From: Amblyornis subalaris
Taxonomy: Eukaryota; Chordata; Aves; Passeriformes; Ptilonorhynchidae
Assembly: GCA_018881555.1 (NCBI GenBank)
Contig: JACAXG010000018.1
Span: 2,497,561 to 2,561,560 of the forward strand
Length of the DNA stretch: 64,000 nt
Direction: 5' to 3'
Each line of letters begins with the position of its first letter. Within the stretch, counting starts at the first letter, position 1. The position numbers and the translations under genes are program-made. Under the pieces are notes generated by a model. That model was given only the letters and a program-made list of their open reading frames with translations, had not been told where the DNA came from and did no database searches. Below, in pieces: positions 57,801 to 64,000 of this stretch.

Positions 57801-60800
57801 TTGTACTTTTTACTACTTCTTCTGTGAAAATCAGTGTTGCAGGAAAGTTTTTATGAGGATGGTGAGTGGGAAGAAGGACTAAGCTGTGTACTTTTGGATT
57901 TTATGTTGGGGATTTTTTAAGTGACAAATTTGCCTTGTTTCTCAGCCATATTATGTCACATGAGTATGTGAGGATGACGGATACAGAGCGTGACCAGATA
58001 GACCAGGATGCTCAGGTGTTCATGAGAACGTGTGCTGATGCCATCCATCAGCTCAGAACAGAAGGTAAACTAAGCAGCTCTTGCATGGTTTTTGTTCGTT
58101 CTTGATAAAGGCTAATGTAATGCTGAATATTACATGGTGAATCTGAAATGTTTTAGGAAAGAGATTGATGAAGTCTCATTGCTTTTTTGTTTGCATCTGT
58201 GTAATCCCATGGGCTGATTAGTCCTGGACTTCATTTTCTTTAATGTTAGTGGAAAGAGAAGCCAGAGCATAGAATTTTATTTATTTGTTCAAATACGCAA
58301 GTTAACAAATGTAAAAAAGAGTCTTAATTATTTACTTCCTGAGCAGTAATTCAGCACTGTGGCACAAAGGCCTAAACCAAAGCACTCTAAAGTCAATGGT
58401 TGTGTCTCTCTAGTTTGTCCACCTGTAAGGTATCACAAGTATAATACTTCCAAGTTTGAGATCATTAAATAACTTTAACAGAGTCCTGGTAAATTAAAAG
58501 CATTTTTGACAATTTGAGTATGGGATCATACCTTTACTACACAATCTTGTGAAAGTTGTAGAGAGAGAATTTCTGTTTTGCCATTTGCAATTTGACTTGC
58601 TACATCTCTGTATTTTATCGATACANCAAAGAGTTTCATTAGCTTTGAAATGCCATCTAAACATAGTTGTAGTATTATTCAGAATCATTGAAAATCAGTC
58701 ATGCATGGGAACTACACAGTATAAAAATAAGAAATACCAATCTGTGTGAAATAAAAGGATGTTTGACACAATAAATCCCAAATATTTCCAGATAGTCTAT
58801 ACACCGGAGAATTTGAACAGGTTTAATATTTTAAGCAAGTTAAATCTCTAGATCTGTTTTGCTGTGCTTAGCTGGGTGACACCTAGTCCTGTTTAGAAGT
58901 TTAGTTCACATAGTATAACTGTGTGGCATATATAAAAATACTGTAAGACACTAGTTATTTCAGTTTTTGATTTGTTGTAATGGCTGGCTGTTTTAGAGAA
59001 TCTGTATTTAAATATAGCTATGTTTAAAAGAAATACTAATATATAACAGATATAAAATATGAATAGGTTTTTTAATATAACTTGTATATCAACTGGAAGT
59101 GCAAACTGTTGTGGAATTCAATAATAAGTTAAAAGATTGTCTTATATCTTTCTTTTGTATTTCAGCACACAAGGGTGTCCAGTCTGCTCAGGTAAAGGAA
59201 CACAGAACAGCTGTCTTGGACTTCATTGAAGATTACTTAAAAAGTACTTAGTATTTATTGAATAATTAAAAATGGATGATTGCATTTTCCAAGAAAGAAA
59301 TCTTGCTCTTTTAACCTGAAATTTTGTTTCCTGCTGTCTTGAACAGGAGTGTGCAAGCTGTATTCTGAGCAAAGAGCCATCCGAGTTAAGCGAGTGATAG
59401 ATAAGAAGAGACTGTGAGTAGTGTCAAAAAATAGTTTAACTGTGCCTTTCACTTGTAGGACATTCAACAAAACTATTGTTCATNTTTAGATTCTAAGGAA
59501 ATTGTTTTAATGGAAATCTGTGGTTGGATGAGCAACTTCTGCTGTCAACAGGTGCATTCCAGGGCTCTTTACACTTCGGTCATGTGAAGTTACAGTTGAA
59601 AATGGCAGAGTGCTGTTACAGTGTTGTACTTCTCATTTAAGTAAAGGATGAAAGCACCAATCAGTAAAATATGGGTTAATAAACCTATTTGACTTCTACA
59701 TATTCTGAAAAAAATTATTTAGAACAAAATCCTGCACATTGGTAATATGTCTCGAAGATGCTATTTAGGATACTGTCTGTTTAGGTACAAGAGATGGTCA
59801 CTTCTCTCTCCTGTTCCCTTTCTTTTTGTCTTCTTTTTTTTTTTGCCTTGTTTTAAACCTGTGTCTTTCTGCTAAAGCAAGTGACTGTGTTGTTAATAAA
59901 TACTACTTGAGATGGTGGGTGTTCATGGCAAGCAGAAACACGATGAAAATGAAAAACTAGATTGTAACATTTGAACTGAAACAAGAGTTTCCACTTCCTA
60001 GAGTGGCACATGTTAAGGCTGTTAATGTACAGCTGAAAATGTCTAGGAGAAGTTAAAGGTGATGTGCTTGCTGGCTTTTTGGTCTGGTGGGGTTTTTTTT
60101 TTCAGTCAAGTCTCAAACTCCATACTTCTTCAGTTTCTGCATACTCCCAATTGTGAGAATGATAGAGAAAATGAGCAGGTTTGCAATCTGAAAGGCTTTC
60201 CATGTCTTCTCACTCTGCATTATTTGAATAGTAACCTCAAGGTCCATTCTCTATATTTTAATTTAAAAATAACAAGTTCTAGAACATGCATATAAATAAA
60301 TTCTTGAGCGTTTTTCCAGGACCTGATGCTGGTTTATCAGTTTGGTGTATGACTTGATCAGCTACAGTTGCACTGAACCCAGAGTGATGTTTTCAAAAGT
60401 CTCTAAGTATATTTTATTCAGAATGATTCAGCATGATTAAGCACAATTAGATTCACTCAAATATATCCTCATGAGACATAAATAGTAGTACAAGCCAAAA
60501 CCAAGAAAACGAAATACCCCAAACCATTTCTGAAATTAGGTAAGATGTAATGAGAGAAAAGTAAGGCCATTAGTATTTTTGTAGCTCCCATAACTTTTCA
60601 GAAAAAAACCATACAAACTGTGTGATTGTGTAAAAATATAGAACCTTATCAGTATTCTTCAAGTGAAGGAACTTCAAAGAAAGATAGCCTAGTTCCTGCA
60701 GTCATAGCAGTAGCTAGTGAATACTAGCTCTTCTGTATGTTGTACCCTTATGTTACTGTTTCCATGTGAAATCCCAGGCTCAGGATTTCTCAGATGAATA

Positions 60801-62999
60801 AACAGAGAAAGCAACTCAATTTGATGCATTATTTCCGAAGTTATACTACCACTTCACTTAAGACCAATAAGGCATTAAGAAATAACCCAGAAGATACATT
60901 CTTTTTATACAATATTGGAGGGTCCCTCTTTGCCTCTCTTTATGGATGTAAGAACAAGAAAACAGATGTTGACCATGTGGAGTCTGTATGCATTGCAGAT
61001 GTGATGTAATGGCTAAACTGTCATTTAAATTAAAATTCAATTTAAATAAATCACAGGGCATAACCCAATCTTTATTATGACTTGGAGAAAAATAATGTAG
61101 TTGATTTGTAATTTCCCTGAGGATTTCAGCATATGCTTTATGTGATAAGAATGTGTACCTTCTCTTAAAAGAACTAGGCATTCTTTAAACAATGCATCCC
61201 AGACACTTTGTTCATTTTAAATTGAAAGTGTCCTACATTGGCATACTGTGCAAAGTAAGGACAACAAACAATAAAGGAATATGTTTCTTTAGAAATAAAT
61301 TAATCCTAGTGCAGCTCTTCTTTCCTGCAGTTTACTCGATGTAAAATATGTGCATATCAGACAATATGGAAAGGTTTGCAGTAGAAATATATTTCATCAT
61401 GTTTCCTTTTATGTTTATAACTATCCTAAGCTCTTCAACAAATTGCTTGAGTNTTATAATTTTCTTGCAGAAGTTGCCTTAATGTATTAACTCATATTTT
61501 TTGATTAAAAAGTTCTGCCACTTAGGACTAGTTTCCCAGAAAGAAAAGCTGAGAAATAGAAACAAAAGCATTTTTTTTCTGTAAAGATACTTGGTTGTGA
61601 TCTTCAATTTTTATGTTTATTGGTATTCAAGATTATATTTCATTTCAATTTTAAACTTTTTTCCATTAGAAGATTTTGTGAATTATGTATGCAATTATTC
61701 AAATCAAGCTGATATTTTTTTTACCTGGGTAATTGGTGTTTTATTAGTATCAGAACTATTATTTGAACTGCATAGACATCTAGATAAGTGGGGGTTTTTC
61801 TTATTATTAGGCAAATTTGCAAAGGAGGAGATGAGAGGAGTTGTTCTTTGTAAAATTACCAAAAGCCTAGAGGTTGCAGAGGTTTTATAACTAAAAAAGG
61901 TTCCCTACTACAGTTTTTTCTTATTAAATAGCAGTCTCTCAGTGATGACTATTGCATTATATTTTGGTTTTCTCAGAATTTTCTAGTTATGGGTTGGAAT
62001 TTAGACACAATGCAGAGCAGGAACACAAAACGCAACACCTTCTGTTAGGCACAAGAGAGAATAGCCAATCATAATGAGATTAACTCTTGATTGTATTTGA
62101 GAGGGTTGGAAGTGATAAAAGTGGTACAGCAGGTGATTCCACCCATTGCTTTTTGGTTTTTTAGTTCTTTACCTTCTCTGAAAGCATTGCTAAACATTTA
62201 ACCGTCAGCTATGTAGCAGTTACAGAATTCATTGTAGACAACAATAAACCTCAGAATTTTACTGGAAAAAAATATGTTGCTACTAATTTTAAACATTTTT
62301 GATGCCACACTGAAACATACTTGGCAATTACTTAATATATTATAATTGAATAAACTTCTCATGTTTTGCATTGCCTTTTTATTTTAATAACTTAATAGGG
62401 ACTTAGAAATAGTATAAACAAGCTAATTCTGTTGTATTTTCTCACTTTTCCTTTATGATAATTGAAAATATAAAGTAAAATTATCATTATTATTTGAAAA
62501 AATAAGTAGTGTTTGGCCATTGCTACTAAAAATTTTTCAGTATGACCAAAATGTTGGCTTTTTTTAAAACAAAAATTTAATACACTGGATTTTTGAAAGG
62601 AAGTTTAATAAAATGTCTATATTTTTATGCTGTAGCCTTCAGTATTCTCNTCAACTCTGAACATGTGGTGCATTTTGTCCAGGAATACAGTTCATGCTTT
62701 ATTTGCCTTTATAATAGTATTTCAGTGGCAGTTGCTAATTGCATTTTGTATCTTGACTGGAAAATCTTTAATGTGAAGTTTGCAAAAGTTGAAGTATTGA
62801 ATGTAGTAATCTTTAGTTGTTTTCATTTTGGAGAAATACATCTGTGTAGTTACCAGTTAAATTATAGGCTCTTGTACTTCTAGGTCTAAACTTGAACCTG
62901 AGCAGAGCAATGTGGCCAAATCACCTCTTTCTCCAGAAAANTCTTCACAGAATCTTTTAGATGATTCTGAAGAAAAAATTTCTGCTGAGGAAAACAAAG
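12285..62999 (+). CDS. STX18: Syntaxin 18 (ER Qa-SNARE), first six coding exons, partial
   Basis: The joined exons are 12285-12449, 47411-47478, 57946-58064, 59166-59243, 59347-59413 and 62884-62999. They total 613 nt, or 204 codons plus one base. Every junction keeps frame and uses GT/AG. The translation follows vertebrate syntaxin 18 from its first residue: [16 protein letters not shown], then [59 protein letters not shown] and SKLEPE. Syntaxin 18 is the tail-anchored Qa-SNARE of the ER. It works with BNIP1/Sec20, USE1 and SEC22B, and with the NBAS-RINT1-ZW10 tether, in Golgi-to-ER retrograde fusion. The human protein is about 335 residues, so roughly 60% is present here. The SNARE motif and membrane anchor are missing only because the window ends. 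The family assignment rests on remembered family sequence, not on a search. Confidence 0.96.
12861..15527. other. STX18: STX18 intron 1, first part
   Basis: This is AT-rich intronic sequence after the CpG island. I see no coding exon, RNA gene or classifiable repeat. Short ORFs, such as one near 13,142 and one near 13,854, have no supporting features. Confidence 0.7.
15528..16585 (-). mobile_element. Avian ERVL-like LTR, antisense, about 1.06 kb
   Basis: On the + strand the element starts TGTGGTAGTTTGA and continues 'ccaggtgcccaccaaagc', 'gagatcactccccagttact' and 'ttaccaatcaaatcagag'. Repeated modules around 'ttcatgaactgctccaggg' and 'cagcaaaactgctccagtg' follow. These words mark a very common bird LTR family, read here in reverse. 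The minus-strand AATAAA near 15,714 lies about 190 bp before the LTR 3' end, which supports minus orientation. The repeated modules give spurious ORFs on both strands. A 16-base poly-C tract (16539-16554) lies near the 5' end of the LTR. The right boundary is approximate and no target-site duplication is seen. Confidence 0.75.
16586..20695. other. STX18: STX18 intron 1, unassigned stretch
   Basis: This is AT-rich sequence with scattered ambiguous bases. I see no exon, RNA gene or recognisable repeat. Only short homopolymer and low-complexity tracts are present. Confidence 0.65.
20696..22150 (-). mobile_element. Long retroviral-type LTR (1,455 bp), antisense
   Basis: On the minus strand it begins TGTCATGGTTTGACCC (at 22150) and ends AACCCATCACA (at 20696). 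The outer bases form an imperfect terminal inverted repeat (TGTCATGGTTTGA against TGTGATGGGTTGA). The sense strand has an inverted CCAAT motif in 'gattggtt', TATAAAA (22044 to 22038) only about 106 bp from the start, and AATAAA (20805 to 20800) about 105 bp from the end. More than 1.2 kb therefore lies between promoter and poly(A) signal. That interval holds a 107-residue open frame (21291 to 20968, cysteine-containing) and, in the same frame after stops, a 76-residue frame (20904 to 20674) with a strongly hydrophobic segment. A 12-base poly-C run is at 21925-21936. No target-site duplication is seen. Confidence 0.65.
22151..37880. other. STX18: STX18 intron 1, long unassigned stretch
   Basis: About 15.7 kb of AT-rich intron. 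No exon with coding character, no tRNA- or rRNA-like sequence and no classifiable element was found on reading. Poly-T runs (for example near 25,542, 26,235 and 37,195) and a short 10-bp duplication (aggactgtac, twice, about 26,562-26,581) are the only repeats noted. Old, highly diverged repeats could be missed by eye. Confidence 0.6.
37888..38135. promoter_or_regulatory. CpG-rich islet inside intron 1
   Basis: Within AT-rich intron, roughly 170 bp (about 37,900-38,075) contain about 20 CpG dinucleotides and words such as 'ggccgcggcttcagagag' and 'gcggcggtggcgcagctcc'. This contrasts sharply with its flanks. An ATG at 38064-38066 opens a frame of only nine codons. It could be an alternative or orphan promoter, a recently inserted GC-rich element, or the 5' end of a processed copy. 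Open frames on both strands here contain ambiguous bases and are not convincing genes. Confidence 0.35.
38136..41759. other. STX18: STX18 intron 1, unassigned stretch
   Basis: AT-rich sequence with a moderately GC-richer patch at about 40,215-40,560. No gene, RNA or recognisable mobile element is seen. Confidence 0.6.
41760..42260. promoter_or_regulatory. Candidate intronic regulatory segment
   Basis: This segment is unusually rich in short motifs. It has an exact octamer (ATGCAAAT, 41870-41877), TATAAATA (42125-42132), a 'gctatgcatgccacctgtgg' stretch with an E-box CACCTG, a nearby CAGATGG, and a TAAT-containing AT stretch. Base composition is more balanced than in the flanks. Motif clustering alone is weak evidence, since such words occur by chance. 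It is listed only as a candidate. Confidence 0.25.
42261..42795. other. STX18: STX18 intron 1, unassigned stretch
   Basis: AT-rich intronic sequence. No gene, RNA gene or recognisable mobile element is seen. Confidence 0.6.
42796..42851. repeat. Exact 28-bp tandem duplication
   Basis: The 28-bp unit beginning ggagtttcttaagtgg and ending actgtca occurs twice without a mismatch (42796-42823 and 42824-42851). Perfect identity suggests a recent replication-slippage event, possibly polymorphic in the population, or an assembly artefact. Confidence 0.95.
42852..44599. other. STX18: STX18 intron 1, purine-rich stretch, possibly decayed LINE
   Basis: Purine-rich on the + strand with a run of A near 43,622. 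It leads directly into the old CR1-like copy that follows and may contain its more diverged upstream part, but I cannot recognise conserved protein motifs. The small Lys/Arg-rich ORF at 43,455-43,637 reflects composition. Confidence 0.4.
44600..45080 (+). mobile_element. Old CR1-type LINE, 3' region, sense orientation
   Basis: The run 'gaactggaacaaatgcaaag' followed by 'gaaagctgtggg', then 'agaagaaactaaaagcttgg' with 'gtcatttgtctgggctagag', matches the remembered sense sequence of old sauropsid CR1 3' regions ('gaacaagtgcagaggagag', then 'agactgaaaagcttgggc'). Later words such as 'gggagaagttttactacc' fit the same region with many changes. Divergence is high and the ends are approximate. Confidence 0.55.
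45081..47410. other. STX18: STX18 intron 1, last part
   Basis: AT-rich intronic sequence leading to the exon 2 acceptor. Nothing further is recognised. Confidence 0.65.
47411..47478 (+). CDS. STX18: STX18 coding exon 2
   Basis: This exon encodes residues 56-77 plus two bases of a split serine codon (AG|C). It reads [12 protein letters not shown], then HRKDYINAY, a very conserved helical stretch of the syntaxin 18 N-terminal domain. The acceptor is ttcatttag at 47402-47410 and the donor is gtaagt at 47479. If intron 2 were read through, the frame would stop at once (AGG TAA). The exon follows a 35-kb intron, so it is easily missed by ORF-based prediction. Confidence 0.95.
47479..50161. other. 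STX18: STX18 intron 2, first part
   Basis: This contains the longest ATG-initiated open frame outside the CpG-island shadows and exons (47573-48001, 142 residues), which starts 95 bp after exon 2. The frame resembles no family I know and is not continuous with exon 2, which meets a stop at once if read through. No RNA gene or classified repeat is seen. Confidence 0.55.
50162..50755 (-). mobile_element. Avian endogenous-retrovirus solo LTR, antisense, about 0.59 kb
   Basis: On the + strand it runs from TGTTGTGGTTTAACCCC through 'gcagctcagcgccacacagc', 'tgctcgctcactgccccc' and 'tgggggagagaatcagaaga'. It ends 'attaactctatcccaagcaa' then AACCAC. Read in reverse, this is a widespread bird LTR: it starts near 'gtggttttgcttgggataga', carries an ATTAAA poly(A) signal near 50,292 and ends in 'gttaaaccacaaca'. 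Both ends are visible and nothing viral is attached, so it is a solo LTR. A clean target-site duplication is not evident and each boundary could be off by a few bases. Confidence 0.8.
50756..52623. other. STX18: STX18 intron 2, unassigned stretch
   Basis: AT-rich intronic sequence with only short unsupported ORFs. No gene or classifiable element is seen. Confidence 0.6.
52624..54150 (-). mobile_element. Old CR1-type LINE, antisense, ORF2 3' end and tail
   Basis: A possible CR1 tail ('ggatcatagaaatgttaggg') lies at 52,625. The clearest part is 53,300-53,720. There 'gttaatgaaagtattaaatg' precedes 'atcctgtggaacac', 'gaatgttgtgtgagatgata' precedes 'acaaaagcc', and 'ggctgagtggtctgcaagtc' is followed by a T-rich run. 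In order and spacing these match antisense sauropsid CR1 ORF2 sequence near its 3' end. The copy is highly diverged, has no intact reading frame, and its limits are approximate. The stretch 52,680-53,160 is only tentatively part of it. Confidence 0.55.
54151..54811. other. STX18: STX18 intron 2, unassigned pyrimidine-rich stretch
   Basis: Pyrimidine-rich on the + strand. A 65-residue open frame on the minus strand (54560 to 54363) adjoins the coding-like tract described next, but no family is recognised. Confidence 0.45.
54812..55240 (-). pseudogene. Unidentified coding-like open tract, possibly a decayed ORF
   Basis: The minus-strand frame that contains the 71-residue ORF at 55027 to 54812 stays open upstream to about 55,240, giving roughly 140 codons without a stop. 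It reads through a polar stretch with [19 protein letters not shown], a lysine-rich run, a CLVCQRDKC cluster and then [20 protein letters not shown] before a stop. The mixed composition looks more like protein than simple low complexity, but I do not recognise a family. Shorter frames in the same orientation lie on both sides with stops between them. It may be a decayed transposon ORF or retrocopy, or simply an accident of pyrimidine-rich DNA. Confidence 0.25.
55241..57945. other. STX18: STX18 intron 2, last part, with a CR1 tail fragment
   Basis: AT-rich intron. At about 55,992-56,040 'actggatgatcttaatggtc' followed by 'gacttctgtctaggcctg' matches the sense 3' end of old CR1 copies ('gatgatcttaatggtccctt'), giving a short + strand fragment. 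Nothing else is recognised. Confidence 0.5.
57946..58064 (+). CDS. STX18: STX18 coding exon 3
   Basis: The exon starts with the third base of the split serine codon 78 and ends with the first base of codon 118. It encodes [20 protein letters not shown] (residues 78-97), then [20 protein letters not shown]. The [14 protein letters not shown] block is a hallmark of syntaxin 18. The acceptor is ttgtttctcag, ending at 57945. The donor is gtaaac at 58065, weaker than consensus. Just before the conserved block, MSHEYVR appears one residue longer than the mammalian sequence as I remember it (MSEYGR), which suggests a small lineage difference. An ORF starting earlier (57866) reads through the acceptor and is not the real start. 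Confidence 0.96.
58065..59165. other. STX18: STX18 intron 3 (1,101 bp)
   Basis: AT-rich, with GT/AG ends. A fragment at about 58,350-58,410 ('ggcctaaaccaaagcactct' then 'aaagtcaatgg') resembles an ancient reptile/bird interspersed repeat but is too short to classify. Confidence 0.7.
59166..59243 (+). CDS. STX18: STX18 coding exon 4
   Basis: The exon encodes the end of alanine 118 through residue 143 plus one base: [20 protein letters not shown] (118-137), then [22 protein letters not shown] is nearly invariant in vertebrate syntaxin 18. The acceptor is tttcag at 59160-59165. The donor at 59244 is gtactt, a poor match to GTRAGT. The next intron is only 103 bp. If it were retained, the frame would meet a stop three codons on (AGT ACT TAG), giving a product truncated before the SNARE motif. 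Confidence 0.95.
59244..59346. other. STX18: STX18 intron 4 (103 bp), short
   Basis: This is a very short intron with a weak donor (gtactt) and a strong pyrimidine-rich acceptor (ctgtcttgaacag). It is required to keep the conserved frame between DYLK and RVCKLYSEQ. Retention gives an immediate in-frame stop at 59249-59251. Confidence 0.9.
59347..59413 (+). CDS. STX18: STX18 coding exon 5
   Basis: The exon encodes the rest of arginine 144, residues 145-165 ([20 protein letters not shown], then R) and two bases of leucine 166. The stretch is basic and conserved. Its acceptor is ctgtcttgaacag, ending at 59346, with a good pyrimidine tract. The donor is gtgagt at 59414. The phase was settled by the family residues RVCKLYSEQ, which need the exon to begin GAGTGTGC. 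Confidence 0.95.
59414..62883. other. STX18: STX18 intron 5 (3,470 bp)
   Basis: AT-rich sequence with no recognised gene or mobile element. The open frames at 60,794-61,009 and 61,591-61,890 have no family resemblance that I can see, and the latter is built from T-rich sequence. The ORF at 62,593-62,883 stops right at the exon 6 acceptor and is not coding. Confidence 0.7.
62884..62999 (+). CDS. STX18: STX18 coding exon 6
   Basis: The exon completes leucine 166 and encodes residues 167-204 plus one base. It reads [18 protein letters not shown], then a serine- and acid-rich linker ending [10 protein letters not shown]. In the family this region joins the N-terminal helical domain to the SNARE motif and is expected to be poorly conserved and flexible. 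One codon holds an ambiguous base at 62941 (AAN, Lys or Asn). The acceptor is tacttctag, ending at 62883, and the donor is gtaaga at 63000. Confidence 0.93.
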
Positions 63000-64000
63000 G
63001 TAAGAGTAAAATTTAGTTATATTTTACTTTTTGTGGCAAGACCTGTCTGGCCAATAGTACTGCCTTCACATTAGGAGGGCCAATTGCTCTGACTTGCACC
63101 TTTTCTATTTTCATCTTCCTTGAGCTGATCAGGCTTCTGTGAAGCATATTGTGAGACTGAGGAAGCAAAATCTTAAACTTTTTGACATGTCAGCTAAGTC
63201 AGTCTTATGCTTTGCTGAATTTCTCATCCTCTTAATACTCTTTGCTTTTTATTTATTTCTATCAATATCATCTGAAATTTGTCTGATTTCTCCATATTCC
63301 TTTCACTGAATGCAATGAATGAGAAAGTAGGTCAGTGACTCTCTGGGAACATTCTGTAGTTTTTAAGCACTGAGACCTTGAGTTGGATACTTCTACAGTA
63401 GGAACTCAAAGGTAGAATATGCTCACAGAGAGGAGGTTATTGGCTGGCCAGATCCAGTAGTTTTGGTGCTTTCTTCTTGACAGCATTGAGTTTCCCTGCT
63501 GGGAGGATTGCATCTCATCCTTCAGCGGGCAGGAGACAGCCAGAAGTCTAAAGCAGTGTGTCTCTAACCCTGGGGCCATTTCAGATGGTGCAGTTCTTGA
63601 CAGGGTTTGTGAACATTGGTTCTGATTCCTTGGTTGCCTGCTTCTGAGGCGGAGGGATAGAAGGCATCTCAATTCTCTTAGCCATTTCAGCCTGTCTGGG
63701 ATGTGTATGCTGGCAGAGCTTTGGAGCAGAGTGCCTTTTGGAGTACCACTACCATGCAGATAATTTCAGGTCTCATGCCTAAAGAGAAATCTTGTTTCTG
63801 TGATTCAGGAGTTGCTTTCCCTGGCTTGAGTTCTCCTGCGCTGTCTAGAGGAGACCACGGTACCGTGTGATTTACAGCAGGATTTTTTTTTGCTTCTAAT
63901 TACATTACATTGGGATAGTACTTCATCAAGATAGAACGAATGCAATGGTTGGCCGTATCATTCTGATAAACAGTTGTTGTTTCATTAGTGATTTTTATTA
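63000..64000. other. STX18: STX18 intron 6, 5' part
   Basis: Intronic sequence running off the window. I see no further exon, so the SNARE-motif exons lie downstream. A mildly GC-richer section at 63,400-63,720 contains short ORFs on the minus strand without recognisable features. Confidence 0.7.

Noticed and set aside
57502..57882. 126-residue ORF just upstream of exon 3
   Set aside because: It is T-rich, giving Phe/Ile/Ser/Tyr-rich translation, and lies in intron 2. The composition explains the open frame.
57866..58105. Continuous ORF across STX18 exon 3 with flanking sequence
   Set aside because: The conserved residues begin exactly after a tttctcag acceptor and end before gtaaac. The extra residues at both ends are intron.
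1..64000. CRISPR arrays, bacterial operons, tRNA or rRNA genes
   Set aside because: The DNA is vertebrate. No regularly spaced direct repeats, cloverleaf-like sequence with A/B boxes, or rRNA-like blocks were found by eye.

Overview
This is a vertebrate, almost certainly avian, genomic window. It is AT-rich non-coding DNA with isolated ambiguous bases, CR1-type LINE 3' ends, bird-type endogenous-retrovirus LTRs, and one recognisable multi-exon gene. That gene is the 5' part of STX18 (syntaxin 18, the ER Qa-SNARE) on the + strand. The species cannot be named from the sequence alone. The CR1 and LTR types fit a bird, perhaps a passerine.

Layout. (1) 1-12,000 is intergenic, upstream of STX18. 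In other amniotes the gene beyond this side is MSX1. It holds no convincing gene. It does hold ancient repeat remnants (around 4.6-5.2 kb and a palindromic element at 9.5-9.6 kb), a + strand solo-LTR candidate at 10.29-10.79 kb, and a 5'-truncated CR1 3' end at 11.52-11.80 kb. (2) A CpG island of about 850 bp (roughly 12.02-12.86 kb) contains the TATA-less STX18 promoter, exon 1 and the start of intron 1. (3) Intron 1 is about 35 kb (12,450-47,410). It carries two antisense LTRs (15.53-16.59 kb and an unusually long one at 20.70-22.15 kb), a CpG-rich islet at 37.9-38.1 kb, a possible regulatory cluster near 41.8-42.25 kb, an exact 28-bp tandem duplication, and an old + strand CR1. (4) Exon 2 is followed by intron 2 (10.5 kb), which holds a third antisense LTR, an old antisense CR1 and an unidentified coding-like tract. 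(5) Exons 3, 4 and 5 are clustered at 57.95-59.41 kb, with a 103-bp intron between exons 4 and 5. (6) Exon 6 lies at 62.88-63.00 kb and the window ends inside intron 6.

The six exons join in consistent phases into 204 complete codons plus one base. They cover the N-terminal SCFD1/Sly1-binding peptide and the N-terminal helical region. The SNARE motif and the C-terminal membrane anchor must lie beyond base 64,000.

I found no clear evidence of a new biological system. The least ordinary items are the 1,455-bp LTR with a very short U3 and open frames downstream of its TATA box, the sense-oriented LTR 1.5 kb upstream of the STX18 start codon, the intronic CpG islet, and a decayed coding-like tract on the minus strand near 54.8-55.2 kb.
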